64,000 nt of DNA from Lenzites betulinus. Its lineage: Eukaryota > Basidiomycota > Agaricomycetes > Polyporales > Polyporaceae. The position numbers were made by a program, and so were the translations under genes. The notes below the pieces were generated by a model, which saw only the letters and a program-made list of their open reading frames with translations, made no database searches and was not told where the DNA came from. The stretch spans positions 62,001 to 126,000 of the forward strand of contig JABYQU010000030.1 of the NCBI GenBank assembly GCA_022264855.1, in the 5' to 3' direction. Position 1 is the stretch's first letter. Every line of letters begins with the position of its first letter. Shown piece by piece: positions 23,462 to 34,900 of this stretch.

Positions 23462-24349
23462 ATGGGCAAGTCGCAGAGCAAACTCTCCCCAGAACAGCTC
23501 GCAGATCTCCAGAAACACACCTACTGTGCGTGTCCAGCCCCCCGCGCCCCCCCTCCCGCTCACGCGCCGTTTGGCCCCAGTCGACAAGCGAGAACTCCAA
23601 CAGTGGTACGGGACGCCCGCCGATCAACTGCTGTATTCCTACCATCTCACCCCCTTCCTTTCTCCCCGCGCGCTCCCCGCACACAGGTACAAGGGCTTCC
23701 TCAAGGACTGCCCCTCCGGCCAGCTCGACAAGGCCGAGTTCAGCCGAATATACAAGCAGTTCTTCCCCTTCGGCGACCCCGGCGAGTTCGCGGACTATGT
23801 CTTCAACGTCTTCGACGAAAACAAGAACGGCACGATCGACTTCAAAGAGTTCATCTGCGCGCTCAGCGTCACCAGCCGCGGCCGATTAGACGAGAAGCTC
23901 AAATGTGAGCCGCGGAGCCGCAGTGCGCGTTCGCCAGCTGCTGACTCCGCACCCGCGCCGTGCAGGGGCCTTCCAGCTATATGACATAGACGGCGATGGG
24001 TTCATCACATACCAGGAGATGCTGCAGATCGTGCAGTCGATCTACAAGATGACTGGCCAGATGGTGCGGCTCCCAGTGGACGAGGACACGCCGGAGAAGG
24101 TGAGCAAATCACCCGCATGCGAACGTGCGCCACCCCGATATGAACCCATCTTTCCGTTTGTCTTCCAGCGCGTCGACAAAATCTTCCGGAACATGGACAG
24201 AGACAAGGATGCGAAGCTGACCTATGACGAGTTCGTGGAGGGCAGCAAGCAGGACCCGACCATCGTCCAGGTGAGTGTTCCGAACACGGGGAGATCGTGC
24301 GGGGCTGATCAAAGCGTAGGCTCTGTCACTATACGACGGGCTTGTATAG
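23462..24349 (+). CDS. NCS1: Neuronal calcium sensor 1 / frequenin homologue
   Basis: This is an EF-hand calcium sensor. In yeasts Frq1 activates phosphatidylinositol 4-kinase Pik1 at the Golgi. Six exons (23462-23525, 23581-23605, 23687-23904, 23966-24099, 24169-24270, 24320-24349) give exactly 190 residues, the family length. The start MGKSQSKLS is an N-myristoylation signal. EF1 is degenerate (around KDCPSG). EF2 [14 protein letters not shown]3 [12 protein letters not shown] and EF4 [12 protein letters not shown] have the calcium ligands. The second exon is only 25 bases (FDKRELQQW) and is easily missed by gene finders. The last exon encodes ALSLYDGLV. All junctions are GT-AG. Confidence 0.96.
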
Positions 24350-24619
24350 GGACGTCGATGCATGCGTCGCGGGTTCCATGAGTTTGCGGTATGTCGCCGA
24401 TCCTTCCGTCACACGCTTGCGCTCGCCATGACACGGCCGCACTCTCTGGCGTACAGGTGTTCCCTTGACGACGATTCCCCACCACGTCTTGTCATCGGGT
24501 ACTTGGAGGGACTCTGGTTTGGAGCTGTGTAACTGTAATGATGTATCTCGGAGCCATAGACAGAGAATGTATGTTATTGAGGCCTATCATTATGTGTAAT
24601 AACGCGCCACCGCAAGGCA

Positions 24620-25816
24620 TCACTTCGCGTCCGCGGATAACCTACCGTATTTTTGCAGGACTCGCGTCTCGACGTCTTTTGCCACCCACGCATGCAGGCC
24701 CTCGGAGAACTCGAGGTTATCCCGCTCCGCTTTGAACAGCTTGTTGTAGTCTTGTGCCTGGCCGGGCTGGGGCGCCGCTGCCGCAGCGGCGGCGAAGGGC
24801 GTGTTCATGTCGCGTGACGAATCGGCGGCTGAGAGGGAATAGAACGCGAAGCAGTACAGTATTTGAGCGGCTGCGGCTGGGCGAGGCCAAAGGAAGAGAC
24901 GCACAGTTCTCGCCACCGAGGATGAGCCGGTACAGGCCGTTCAGACCGAAGAAGTTGAGGAAGTACCAGGACAGCGACGAGACCCAGCGGACGTCCATGT
25001 CAGGTGTCTCGACCCCGCGCTGGAGCATGCTCTTGAACCCGAGCGTGAGCGGGAAAGGCAGCTTGACTAGGCAGGAGGATGGCAGTCACATGCGCGTCAG
25101 AGAGAATTGTGGGGGCGGTCGGAGGAGGGGGCTCGCGCGATCAGACGCGAGCGAAGGGCGAGAGAACTCACTAAGCACGAAGCCTTGGAAGAAGAAGTTG
25201 ATCCAGCCCATGATAACCATCTGGGGGACCATCATCACCATCTGCGTCTTCATTCCGGCCATCATGCCTTCCATGGCATTAGGGTCTGTTAGAGGGTTGG
25301 GCGGGGTGCTCGCGGGCGCGTCTGCCTTCGGCGGGCCGTCCTTGAGGTACGTCCCGTCAGCAAACGCTTGCGAGAGGTGCTGCGACACCGCCTTGTAGTA
25401 CGTCGGCGGTAATGGGGAGTTTGCGGACGTGGCACGGAGAATTTGGGATCGGACGAGGGCGCGTCTGAATTGCGTGTGTTACGCTACGTGAGGATCCTCG
25501 GGGATGGCGACGTGGAACGTACTGTTCGCGGATAGCATTGCGCGGAAGTTTCTTCGGCGGAGACTGCAACAGCAGAACGACGTAATGTCTGAGGACACCC
25601 ACCAGGATCTACGGGCCCAGAGCGCGGAATGGTGAGTGTGGAGGCCGGAGAATCCAGAAGCTGCACGCACCATGACCACGGTGATTGGGAACAGGACCCA
25701 ATCCCGTATTTGCGGGTCGAGATACAGAGAAACTCTGTCGTGTCGTGTCCGTTAGCATCCTACAAGTGCACCGGGGCCCTAAAAGCAGAGAACACGACGC
25801 ACGTAGAGCTCGACAT
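24620..25816 (-). CDS. EMC3: ER membrane protein complex subunit 3
   Basis: Emc3 is a core Oxa1/YidC-like insertase subunit of the EMC, which places tail-anchored and multi-pass proteins in the ER membrane. The reading starts with a 14-base exon (25816-25803, MSSST split). It continues with [39 protein letters not shown], then [20 protein letters not shown] (second membrane segment) and [37 protein letters not shown] and [14 protein letters not shown] contain the third segment and the conserved cytosolic-loop motif. The Ala-rich end ([13 protein letters not shown]) and a charged helix finish the protein. All membrane segments of the family are present. It is divergent to the MYND gene and convergent with NCS1. 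Confidence 0.93.
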
Positions 25817-26324
25817 GTTGGCGGGAGAGAGCAGCTGAGGGTGGGCGGTAACTGCCGTGGGCCTACGCATGCAGTGTGCACGAGCGCTTCACTTCCTCGT
25901 TGCTCTGGCTTACCGCTAGCATGTCGCCCGGGCCTCCATATCCATCTCCGTGCTCATGGACTGCCGGCATCTCTCGCCTGCTTGAACTTGAATGCCGGGC
26001 TAGCGAAATCCAATCCTGTGGCGCCTTCGCTGCTCTACAATGAGTGCACGCTAGCCCCTCTTGCTAGCTCGTGCAGCCAATTCTGCCCAGGTTCACCTGA
26101 CCGCAAAAGAATGGCATCCTCACGTCCCGTTGCATCAATTGGGTCATTGTAGCTGCGTGGTCTTGGTAAGTGCACACTGCATTCCATTCCCAAACCCGTC
26201 CTAGGGGTCTCTACAATGGGACAATCGCTGGATAGTGCAACAGACCATGAATAAATAGCCCCTTTTCGAATCCCCATATCTCTGCGACTTTCAACACCAC
26301 CACAACGTCTCTCGAGATCTCTTC
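25817..26324. promoter_or_regulatory. Divergent promoter region, EMC3 / MYND gene
   Basis: These 508 bases lie between two divergent starts. On the plus strand an AATAAATAG element (26249-26257) lies about 75 bases before the MYND ATG, at a plausible TATA distance. Nothing clear is seen on the EMC3 side. Confidence 0.4.
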
Positions 26325-27051
26325 ATGGAGCACGGTCGCTGTGCAGTGCCGGGGTGTCGTACGCCGTCTGTCCAGGCAATAGTTTGTTCGCGTTGCAGAA
26401 GCGCTCGGTATTGCAGTCGCAAACATCAGATCAAGGTGAGCATTTCTTCGTGTCCACCTATCTCGTTGCTCACGTTCAACTGCCTAGGATGTCAAGCGTC
26501 ACAAGTCTCTCTGCGCTAATCCTGCCCCTGCGATCCCTAACACGACGTCAACAGCAGTAACCTGTGCCGAGCGTAAGAGGGTCGACGCGATTCTGTTCCC
26601 GATGAACGGTCTTCCGCCCCACATCATTTCCCTGGAGTGCCACGTTGGAACCAGCCCTATCTGGCACGGCCTCAAGGAGGAGTATATCGACCTCAGCGCC
26701 GTTCTAGAGTCCCCCGTTGTCCTCTGCGGAGCAATCGGCTCGACCAAACGGTCGGCTGCCCATCCCAGTCGACTCTACCTCGTGGTCGTGGACCAGACAT
26801 CCGACGACAAGCCGAGGAACGAGTGCATCTACCGGTACACCAAGGGACGCCATAAGTCGATTTGGACCGGGGACGCTATTGGCGTCCGTCGCAGGGAGCC
26901 TACCACGAAGTATGTTCAGTATGTGGATGTCACCCAGGAAGACCTCGCTCCCTTCGTCACCTACTTCCAGGAGTATGGATCGGCGCGCGCCCCAGAGATT
27001 CCTGAAGTCGTCATGTGCCTCGCGACGGCCACGGTTCTGGCCACGATTTGA
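26325..27051 (+). CDS. MYND-type zinc finger protein (224 aa)
   Basis: Two exons, 26325-26435 and 26488-27051, give 224 residues. The N-terminus is a MYND finger: CAVPGC, CSRCRSARYCSRKHQIKD, then HKSLC, fitting C-x4-C...C-x2-C...YC-x3-HQ...H-x3-C. The rest has no recognised catalytic domain. It contains LPPHIISLECHVG, PVVLCGAIGS, SRLYLVVVDQTSDD and a tail with YVDVTQEDLAPFVTYF. Small proteins with an N-terminal MYND finger and an unknown C-terminal domain form expanded families in agaricomycetes. A protein-protein contact role is likely for the finger; the function of the body is unknown. Confidence 0.85.
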
Positions 27052-27911
27052 ACGGTATCCACACGATTGCGCCCCTCGTATCTGCGGTTTGCTCATGCCG
27101 CCCTGTATCGACTGGACCAGTTCGATTGTGTCTCTTGCCGGAAATGTATTAGTGCCCCTCTGTCTACTTACGCTGTACAATCACAGTCTCAAGTTCTTCC
27201 TAGTAGTAGGAGCCTCTAATTTTTATAACTAATGCTCAATATTTAATCTCGCACCATCGTGTGTGTGGCAAGTTGGACGAGCACCAAATAGGCGTATGGA
27301 TAGCAGCAAAGCAGACGAAGAATAGTTTTTCCAGCGACGGTGATGAGAGTAGGGGAACCAGAGAACTTGAAGTTCTGACCAGTCGCCATATTAGCGACAG
27401 TATAGTCGTACAGCTTGGCACCACCATCTACTACTAGGGCTTAGCTGGCTCAGCACTCAGCTTGCCTCGCATACAAGTTACTGGCTGGTAAGCACCCAAC
27501 CGCCGTGGGAAATACTTGAAGTGTACGGATCGCTGATACTATTTATTTGTGAAAACTGGACATGTTATAGCCATACAAATTACTTTCATGTCTGTCTCGG
27601 ATCCGGTGAGTCTTCCGAGTCGTAGTACTGAGGACTGCTCGAGTCTCCGACTGACGTCCCCGTCTACCTAGATTTGGATCGTCTTATGTCACTATGCCAG
27701 AGCCGCAATAATCCATCCTCATCCTTGCCAGTGCAAGTACGCCGCCCGCCATCGTAACCGGCGAGCCACGCCTCCAGGGTCTTAGACTACCCCTCTGAAG
27801 TACCCGTCTGCAATGTAAAGTGAGCAATGTTAATCGAGATACAGGCCACCGGCGTGGCGTGCCGCGGAGTACTTTATAAGCCTCCATGATGATTCATAAT
27901 CATCCTCCCTC
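27052..27911. other. Intergenic with a possible decayed coding fragment
   Basis: About 860 bases follow the MYND gene. On the minus strand, about 27430-27340 reads as a protein-like stretch (GGAKLYDYTVANMATGQNF, then KFSGSPTLITVAGK) with no start or continuation, possibly a gene relic. TTTATAAG at 27873-27880 precedes the next small ORF. Confidence 0.3.
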
Positions 27912-28130
27912 ATGCCAATGTCAAGTTCTCCCCGTCTGATGCCTCAGCCCGCTCCTAACGCTGCTACCGGTGCATCTCTCTTCAACCGTCCAGTCATAAC
28001 CGGAGGAAGCCAATGCAACTTTTCTAGTCTACAACCACTGGGGCTAGATATGAATGGGACCGTGACTTTTGGTGATCGCCACACTGGCATAGAGTCGAAC
28101 GCAGTGCGTCTCCGCTATCTTGGGCTGTAG
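27912..28130 (+). CDS. Uncertain small ORF with upstream TATA (72 aa)
   Basis: ATG at 27912 follows a TTTATAAG box by about 32 bases and opens 72 codons (RPVITGGSQCNF, GLDMNGTVTFGD). A second plus-strand open stretch at about 28190-28350 reads ELCRLQQLVATFVGNTTFP and could be a further exon. No family is recognised and the exon structure is not resolved. Confidence 0.25.
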   Translation: MPMSSSPRLMPQPAPNAATGASLFNRPVITGGSQCNFSSLQPLGLDMNGTVTFGDRHTGIESNAVRLRYLGL

Positions 28131-28600
28131 ACCTCTCCACATCATAGCATACTGATTGTCGCATTTGTGCATTACGCAAGGATCTTACACAAATGAACTG
28201 TGCCGCCTTCAGCAACTCGTCGCAACCTTTGTTGGGAATACCACTTTCCCCTGCTTTGTGCGCAGTGGGAACAGGATCAATACCCGGGACGAGCACGTTG
28301 GCAGGCTGCCCTACCTCGACTTCGACGTTGACATCAGACACCCTCGATAACACTCAAGCAACACAAGCATCGAGTTGCAAGAAGTTACAGGATGTCTTGG
28401 TAGGTCCTATAACATGTACCAAGTTTGTTTTGCTCAGCGAGTCGCACCTCTGGTGTCCTTGAGCTTCCGCAGCGGGACCTGCCCATCGTGCATCTGCAGA
28501 TTCTAGTGCAGAGCCTGCTCCCGCCATTCCTGAGTGTCGTGACTCTCAATTCAATCGGTCTGTTCAGTCTCTCAATCCACGAATACCCCCGGAGGTCAAT

Positions 28601-29344
28601 ATGGTGGAACACCCACGCAAGGTTGCCGAGTTCGTCGACAACCTGCTCGAGAGCTATCCAACCATCACATCCAGGGTAGACATCGTCGACAACCTGCTCG
28701 AGACCCATCCAACCATCATCGTCGTCGTCCACGGTGGCGGTGGCGGCGACGCCGCCGTGCGGCTGGCCGCACCGCAAAACTCCGAGACGAAGCCGTTGGA
28801 CGACGTCCTGAGTCGCCACCTCGAGAGGGAAAACGCGAGGGCCTCGTTCGAAGTTTCGATCAGCTCGGCCGCGCAGTCGCTCGAAGAAGTTTCGCAGCGC
28901 GCAGAATATATGTTTCCATCTTCATACAAGCATCTACAGAAGCCCTACTCGAACGACACGCCACAGGGTCCAATATATGTCTTTCGGTCGAAGCCCAAGC
29001 ACCGTCCGGGCGGTACCGTCACGCCACACAACTCACGCACACGCGCAAGGCTGAATGACGGCATTACATATTTATGCATAGCCACGACATGGATGCGGAT
29101 TGTGGTTTGTGACCTCGACTGGCACCGTGCAGACTCGGACGCCCACTGGCGGTTGACCATCTTGTATCATGGATTGAGGTGTATGTTGTATCTGCTGAGA
29201 CCAAAAGAATATTACGTAGTATTACACGTGAAGCTTCTCCTTGCTGTGTGGCTGTGCCTCCACATCGACGACCTCCACCACGTCGTCGTCGTCACCGTCC
29301 GCGTCCTCCTGCGGCAGGATGAGGTTCAGCACAAGCGCCACTAA
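28601..29344 (+). CDS. Uncertain ORF with 51-base tandem duplication
   Basis: The 247-codon frame begins MVEHPRKVAEF and contains the peptide VDNLLE(S/T).PTI twice, from two 51-base units at 28634 and 28685. A Val/Gly-rich run (IIVVVHGGGGGDAAVRLA) and a helical charged stretch (SRHLERENARASFEV) follow. The last 120 bases overlap the 3' end of the permease gene on the other strand and are unlikely to be coding. It may be part of a multi-exon gene with the small ORF upstream, or a relic. No function can be assigned. Confidence 0.25.
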   Translation: MVEHPRKVAEFVDNLLESYPTITSRVDIVDNLLETHPTIIVVVHGGGGGDAAVRLAAPQNSETKPLDDVLSRHLERENARASFEVSISSAAQSLEEVSQRAEYMFPSSYKHLQKPYSNDTPQGPIYVFRSKPKHRPGGTVTPHNSRTRARLNDGITYLCIATTWMRIVVCDLDWHRADSDAHWRLTILYHGLRCMLYLLRPKEYYVVLHVKLLLAVWLCLHIDDLHHVVVVTVRVLLRQDEVQHKRH

Positions 29345-31588
29345 GCCCGACATCAAGACTGTAATAAGAGTCAGCATGCATGTCTTCGTACGACGGGGAA
29401 CCGGAGGTGGAGTTGATGAGGCGGCGCAAAGGAATACGCACAAGGGGTGCTGAGCACGATCGTGATCGAGTCAAAGAGACCTTGAAGACCCTTGTTCGGA
29501 TTGCTCACGGCATCGAAAAGATGGGTAAAGATCGTGGGCACGAGGAGGTCCCCAATACCAAAGGAGAACGCCGCCGCAAGGATGAATCGATCGCGGCGCG
29601 TGAACCGATTATACGAGAGCACGCGTACGCCAGACGTCGCCACCGTCGCGAACAGGAAAGTCGTTACGCCACCGAGGACAGGGTTGGGAACTGCAAAAGG
29701 AACAACACTGTTAAGGAAAGAAACGTTGGAGTCATAGCACACTGGACGTACTGGCAAGGAAGACCCCGGAGATCTTGCCAAGGACGCCGAACAGGATGAG
29801 GAAGACGCAGCAGAAGCGGCCCGCCGTCCGGTTGGCGCATCGTGTGATTGCAATCACCCCGTTATTCTGTAGAATTCTTAAGCACAATCCGGGGCGCGAC
29901 ACACGGAAATACTTACCTGTGCGAATATCGACAGCGGCGTTACCGTGAAGAGAGCAGACAGGAAGCCGCCGATGCCATCACTCTGTAGAACCGTGGTTAG
30001 CGCTGTTGTCATATACGCACAAGATTATACAGACCAGGACGCCACCTTGAATACGTGAGTCAAACTCCTCGCCGACCACGGACACGCGTGAGACCTCTGC
30101 GGAAGCCGTAATGTCGCCAATAGCCTCCATAGCGAGTGAGACTAGAATGCTAGTATGTCAATGAAACGAACGAAATGAATGGAAATAGAACTGTACCATA
30201 AACAGCAAGCATAGGCAATATGGCGGGCGCATATACGCGGATCTTGAAGGTATGTACCCTGATAGAAGGGTTAGTATCGAACCCGTAGAATCTACCAAAC
30301 ACTATACTTACCACAAGAACGTGATCGCCGGCGCTGTCGTGATGCTGCTTCCGTCAATATACCCTGCAGCACCCGCAACTATGCAGCCCACAGCGAGGCC
30401 GACTATAACGGAGATGTTCTTGAGGAACGGCGACCCAAAGAGTTCGGTTATAATGATACTGATGAACGAGAGGAAGCCGAGCCCGATAAACTCTGGGGAG
30501 CCCCATGGAAGCGGTCGCGGGGCAGCGATGTTAGGGCACAGCTCGAAAAAGCCTGATGTCGGGCGACCAGAGCAGTCGTTGGAGCCACCACCCCAGTTCG
30601 GGATGCCAGACGAGCCGATGAGCGAAGCTCCGATCATGACAATGACCGTACCTGCATGAGGGATTAGAGATGAGCGAAGCAAACATGGTGAAACGACTGA
30701 CCGGTGACCATGGGAGGGAAAACACGCTTGAGTATCCTTGGAGGAACGAAGGACATGAAAATTTCCAGGAACGAGCAGATAATTGACGTTCCTGGTCCAC
30801 GGTCAGTTGTAGCCCACACAAAAAAGTAGAGTGGACTTGACATACCGAGCACCATTCCGTACGCGTCCGGACAAGGTCCACGAGTGACGGTTCCGTCCGC
30901 AGCTGTCGTAGACGGACATGTACCATCTGCGTACATAGCGTTAAAGATCTGTAGAGCATGTTAGAGGTGATGTAATGTGTTTGCCTGAGTTCACTTACAG
31001 CATTGGCGGTACTCAGGGTCGCGAAACTGGTGCCGACGACGGAGATGAGTCCGGTGCCAAGATAGTAGCCGCCAAACAATTTCGCTCGCGACATCTGGAC
31101 GAGACTCAGGATGCCTAGTACTGCATAAGGGTCGTGGTACTGTGCTGGGCGCATGGAGTAGACTCACCGCAGCCAATTAGCGACGCGGATATCATGTACG
31201 CAGAGGTCTCTGCGTCCAAGCTCAAGGCATTCGCGAAGATGATCGGTGGGGTTATGAGGCCTGCTAGCATGGCGAGGGCATGTTGCAGTCCGCTGGCGGC
31301 CGCAAGAACGATGGGGAGTTCGGAGTCGAGCGCGTAGAACGGCGGACCTGTCCTCGTCTGCTTCGTGCGAGCGCGGCCGAAGCGCCATGGCATGGTGGGC
31401 ATGCAAAGCCATGCGTAGTCGTAGTCTCCGATCCAGCCATGTCGAGTGGTGACTTTCTGCTGGATGTGTTTGAAGCGGTCGCCCACTGCCCAACGGCGCT
31501 TTGTTGGCTGCGGGGTAGTCGAGAGGTGCTCAAGCGAGGGCGGGGGGATCTTCTCCGGCTGCTCCGTGGTCACCGAGCGGATGGACAT
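29222..31588 (-). CDS. Purine (uric acid/xanthine) permease, NAT/NCS2 family
   Basis: This is a proton-coupled transporter of oxidised purines at the plasma membrane. The N-terminus MSIRSVTTEQPEK is cytosolic, followed by YDYAWLCMPTMPW and PFYALDSELPIVLAAASG, the start of the transport core. The family signature QNNGVIAITRC is present on the minus strand near 29865-29835; the Gln-Asn is needed for purine binding in Aspergillus UapA. TM segments include GVTTFLFATVATSGVRVL and RFILAAAFSFGIGDLLVPT. The C-terminal tail is acidic (EDADGDDDDVVEVVDV). Around ten short introns are needed. The start is the ATG at 31588, 67 bases below a TATATA box. It is divergent to the Slh1-type helicase gene. Resemblance is to UapA/UapC rather than uracil permeases. 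Confidence 0.9.
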
Positions 31589-31906
31589 CGTCGGCGTGAG
31601 CACAAGGTGGTGGCGAGGACAGACTCGACGCGCCGCATACGCGCTGCATTGGACTATATATCACGGCTCGGATTCTAGAGGGCTCTGAAAAAAGCGAAGA
31701 TAAGAAGCCACAAGATAAGTTGGGACATCCTACCAGACGCCCAGCGATAAGTACTGTACATGCGGGCGTCTAATGCATGATCGCGCGACGGTGCCGCCGC
31801 GGTGTGAATCATTAAGTTTATAACGGCAGACCATCGTCTAACATCCAACGTCCAACATTCAACGCTCATACCTGTACCTTTACGACTGACCGCACATCCA
31901 ACATCC
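31589..31906. promoter_or_regulatory. Divergent promoter, purine permease / Slh1-type helicase
   Basis: These are 318 bases between divergent starts. A symmetric TATATA at 31655-31660 lies 67 bases from the permease ATG. Near the helicase ATG are short repeats of ACATCCAAC (around 31833, 31890). Confidence 0.5.
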
Positions 31907-34900
31907 ATGGGTGATCTCCCAGGCCATCTGGAATACCTCGTGGGCACTGTCGAGGAGTCCGCAGACCGCGAGAAGCGTCTGCTCGACGAGTGGTCCAGGT
32001 CGGTATCATCAGCCCTTTCCCGGACCTCGTAACTCATATCTTTCAGGTACTCGGCGTCAGGAAACAGTCAGTCGCACATCCAACCCCCCTGTCATGTCTT
32101 CATATAACTTCCCGCAGGCAAGGACATCCCCGATGATCTTGGCGAGCAGGCCGAATGGCATTCCGTCCTCGACTTCATCCAGGGCTCCTCAAACGACTCT
32201 GGCGGCCAGTCCGACGATCCATTAGTCTCTGCCCTTCTTTCGTGTGTACTCCACCAATATATTTCTTTCGCTCGTCCTTCAACTTTGCATGTACTTGCAG
32301 GAAGCCCGATGTAGAGCATCTGCTGCCGTCTCTCGTATCTCTCCTGGAGTCGTCTAAGCCGGACGAGGCCATTTCAGAGGAGCTGGTCGAGATGATCGGC
32401 TTCGACAACATTGAGTTGTCGATGCAGTTGCTCGCACGGCGACAGGATGCGGTCCGTGCACTAACCGTGTACCTCAATGGTCCCAGCGAGCCACAGCCTG
32501 CCGTGCGCCAACAGCCGAATGGACGTGGTAAGGGAAAACAAAGAGAAGGTGATACTAGCACCGCTGGGCATGATATTGGCCGGGCATGACTGACACCGGG
32601 ATACTTACCAGCTTCAAAATCACATTTGGACGAACTCGATCCAGCGGAAGCTCGGAGACGCATGGAAGAGACGCTTCGCGCAAATGCAGAACGGCCGCTA
32701 TATACCGGGACCGCTGTGAGACATCCCGGGCTTTCACCTAGCTTGTTACTTGGCTAAAATACTTGTCCCCAGCACGACGCGCCCGAAGCACTCCCGCATG
32801 TGTACACATCCTCGTCCGTTGCGCAGGGCAATATGCTGTCGCATCTCGGGACGCGCTATATGCTGCCTATGGGGACAACAAGAAGGGAAACCGAGGCACG
32901 TATTAGTGTCAACGGAGAAGACTGAGGTTCTAAGCCAATATTCCGCACAGGACTACGAGGAAGTGGTGCTACCTCCTGCTAGGACAGTACCACCGCGGGC
33001 ATCCGAGCGTCTGATTCCGGTTTCTGAGCTGGAACCATTAGCGAAGGGATCTTTCCCGGTGCGTCGAGTTGAAGGTTCAAGCTGTGAAGAGCGATCACGA
33101 AACGCTGCTTGCAGGGCTACACATCGTTGAACAGAATTCAATCGATCGTCTATCCAACGGCGTACCAATCGAATGAAAATATGCTGATTTGTGGTAAGCA
33201 TATAATTGATTGTCGACCTTGCAGTGGTACTGACAGCTGTATGTTGTCAACAGCGCCCACTGGTGCTGTGAGTACGACTCGGAATGACACCGAACAAATC
33301 CTGAACACAGTCAACAGGGTAAAACGGATGTGGCCATGCTCACGGTTCTACGTGTTCTTGACCAACACAGCTCTCACATGGGGAACCCGAATAATCTCGC
33401 GGCTTCAATAGACAGAGACAGGTTCAAGGTCATCTACGTGTGAGTCACGCCGCTGTAGCCCCCGAGAATCGGTATCTCAGCTCGATGCCCTTTCAGTGCA
33501 CCTATGAAGGCGTTGGCGGCCGAGATCGTGCGCAAACTAGGGAAGAGGCTGCAGTGGCTCTCGATACGAGTGCGCGAGCTGACAGGTAAACGGGAGTTCG
33601 CATGCCGTGATGTTTACTCATACCCGCAGGTGACATGCAGCTCACAAAGAAGGAGATTGCGGAGACGCAAATCATCGTGACTACTCCAGAGAAGTGGGAC
33701 GTCGTCACGAGAAAGCCTACAGGAGAGGGAGAGCTCGCCTCGGTCAGCCTTTTATGCCAGAACTGGACGCATGTCCAGGAACTGATGAGCAAGGGAGCAG
33801 AAAGTCAAGTTACTCATCATCGATGAGGTCCATCTCCTCAACGACGAACGTGGGGCGGTCATCGAAACAATTGTGGCGCGTACCCTCAGACAGGCATGCG
33901 CTTCAAACTATACCATCGAATTGGATTAACACTACTCCAGGTCGAATCCACCCAATCCGTCATCCGCATCGTCGGACTGAGTGCCACCCTCCCAAACTAC
34001 ATCGACGTCGCGGATTTCCTGAGGTACGTGTGCAGACGTAAGCTTCCCCTTGTGTACTACTCATCCATGAGCATGCGCAGCGTTAACCGCCACAAGGGCC
34101 TATTCTACTTCGACTCCTCCTTCCGGCCCGTCCCGCTCGAACAGCACTTCATCGGCGTGCGCGGGAAGCCAAACAGCCCGCAGTCGAAGAAGAACCTAGA
34201 CCGGGTGACGTACGAGAAAGTGTCCGAGCTTGTGCACGAAGGCCACCAGGTGATGGTGTTTGTGCACGCGCGCAAGGAGACCGTCAAGGCGGCCGAGGCA
34301 ATCAAGGAGGCCGCGCAGGCGGACGGGACCCTGGAGGAATTTGAGTGCGGGGAGCACCCGCAGTTTGATTTCTTCAGGCGGGACATCGGGACGTCGCGCA
34401 ATAAAGAGATGCGACAACTGTTTGACCATGGGTTCGGGATTCACCATGCGGGGATGCTGAGGTCCGACAGGAACATGATGGAGAGGATGTTTGAAGCGAG
34501 GGCGATTAAGGTATGGCTAAATGTTTTTCCTGCAGGATGACAGGGCTTACTTATCACAGGTCCTGTGCTGTACAGCAACGCTAGCGTGGGGTGTTAACTT
34601 GCCCGCGCATGCAGGTGTGTTATATCATCTTCATTGATTGGCTCCATTGACGACCACGATTTAGTCATAATCAAGGGCACGCAGGTATATGACAGCTCGA
34701 AAGGCTCCTTCACGGATCTGTCTGTACTAGACGTCTTGCAAGTTTTCGGTCGTGCAGGTCGTCCGGGCTTGGAAGATAGCGGTGTTGGTTTCATTGCCAC
34801 TACGGAAGACAAGCTCACGCATTACCTTGATGCCGTGACATCCCAAGTGGGTTTTCCAGTCCCCTGCTGCGTTGCGTTCTCACCAATCCACATTTTTGAA

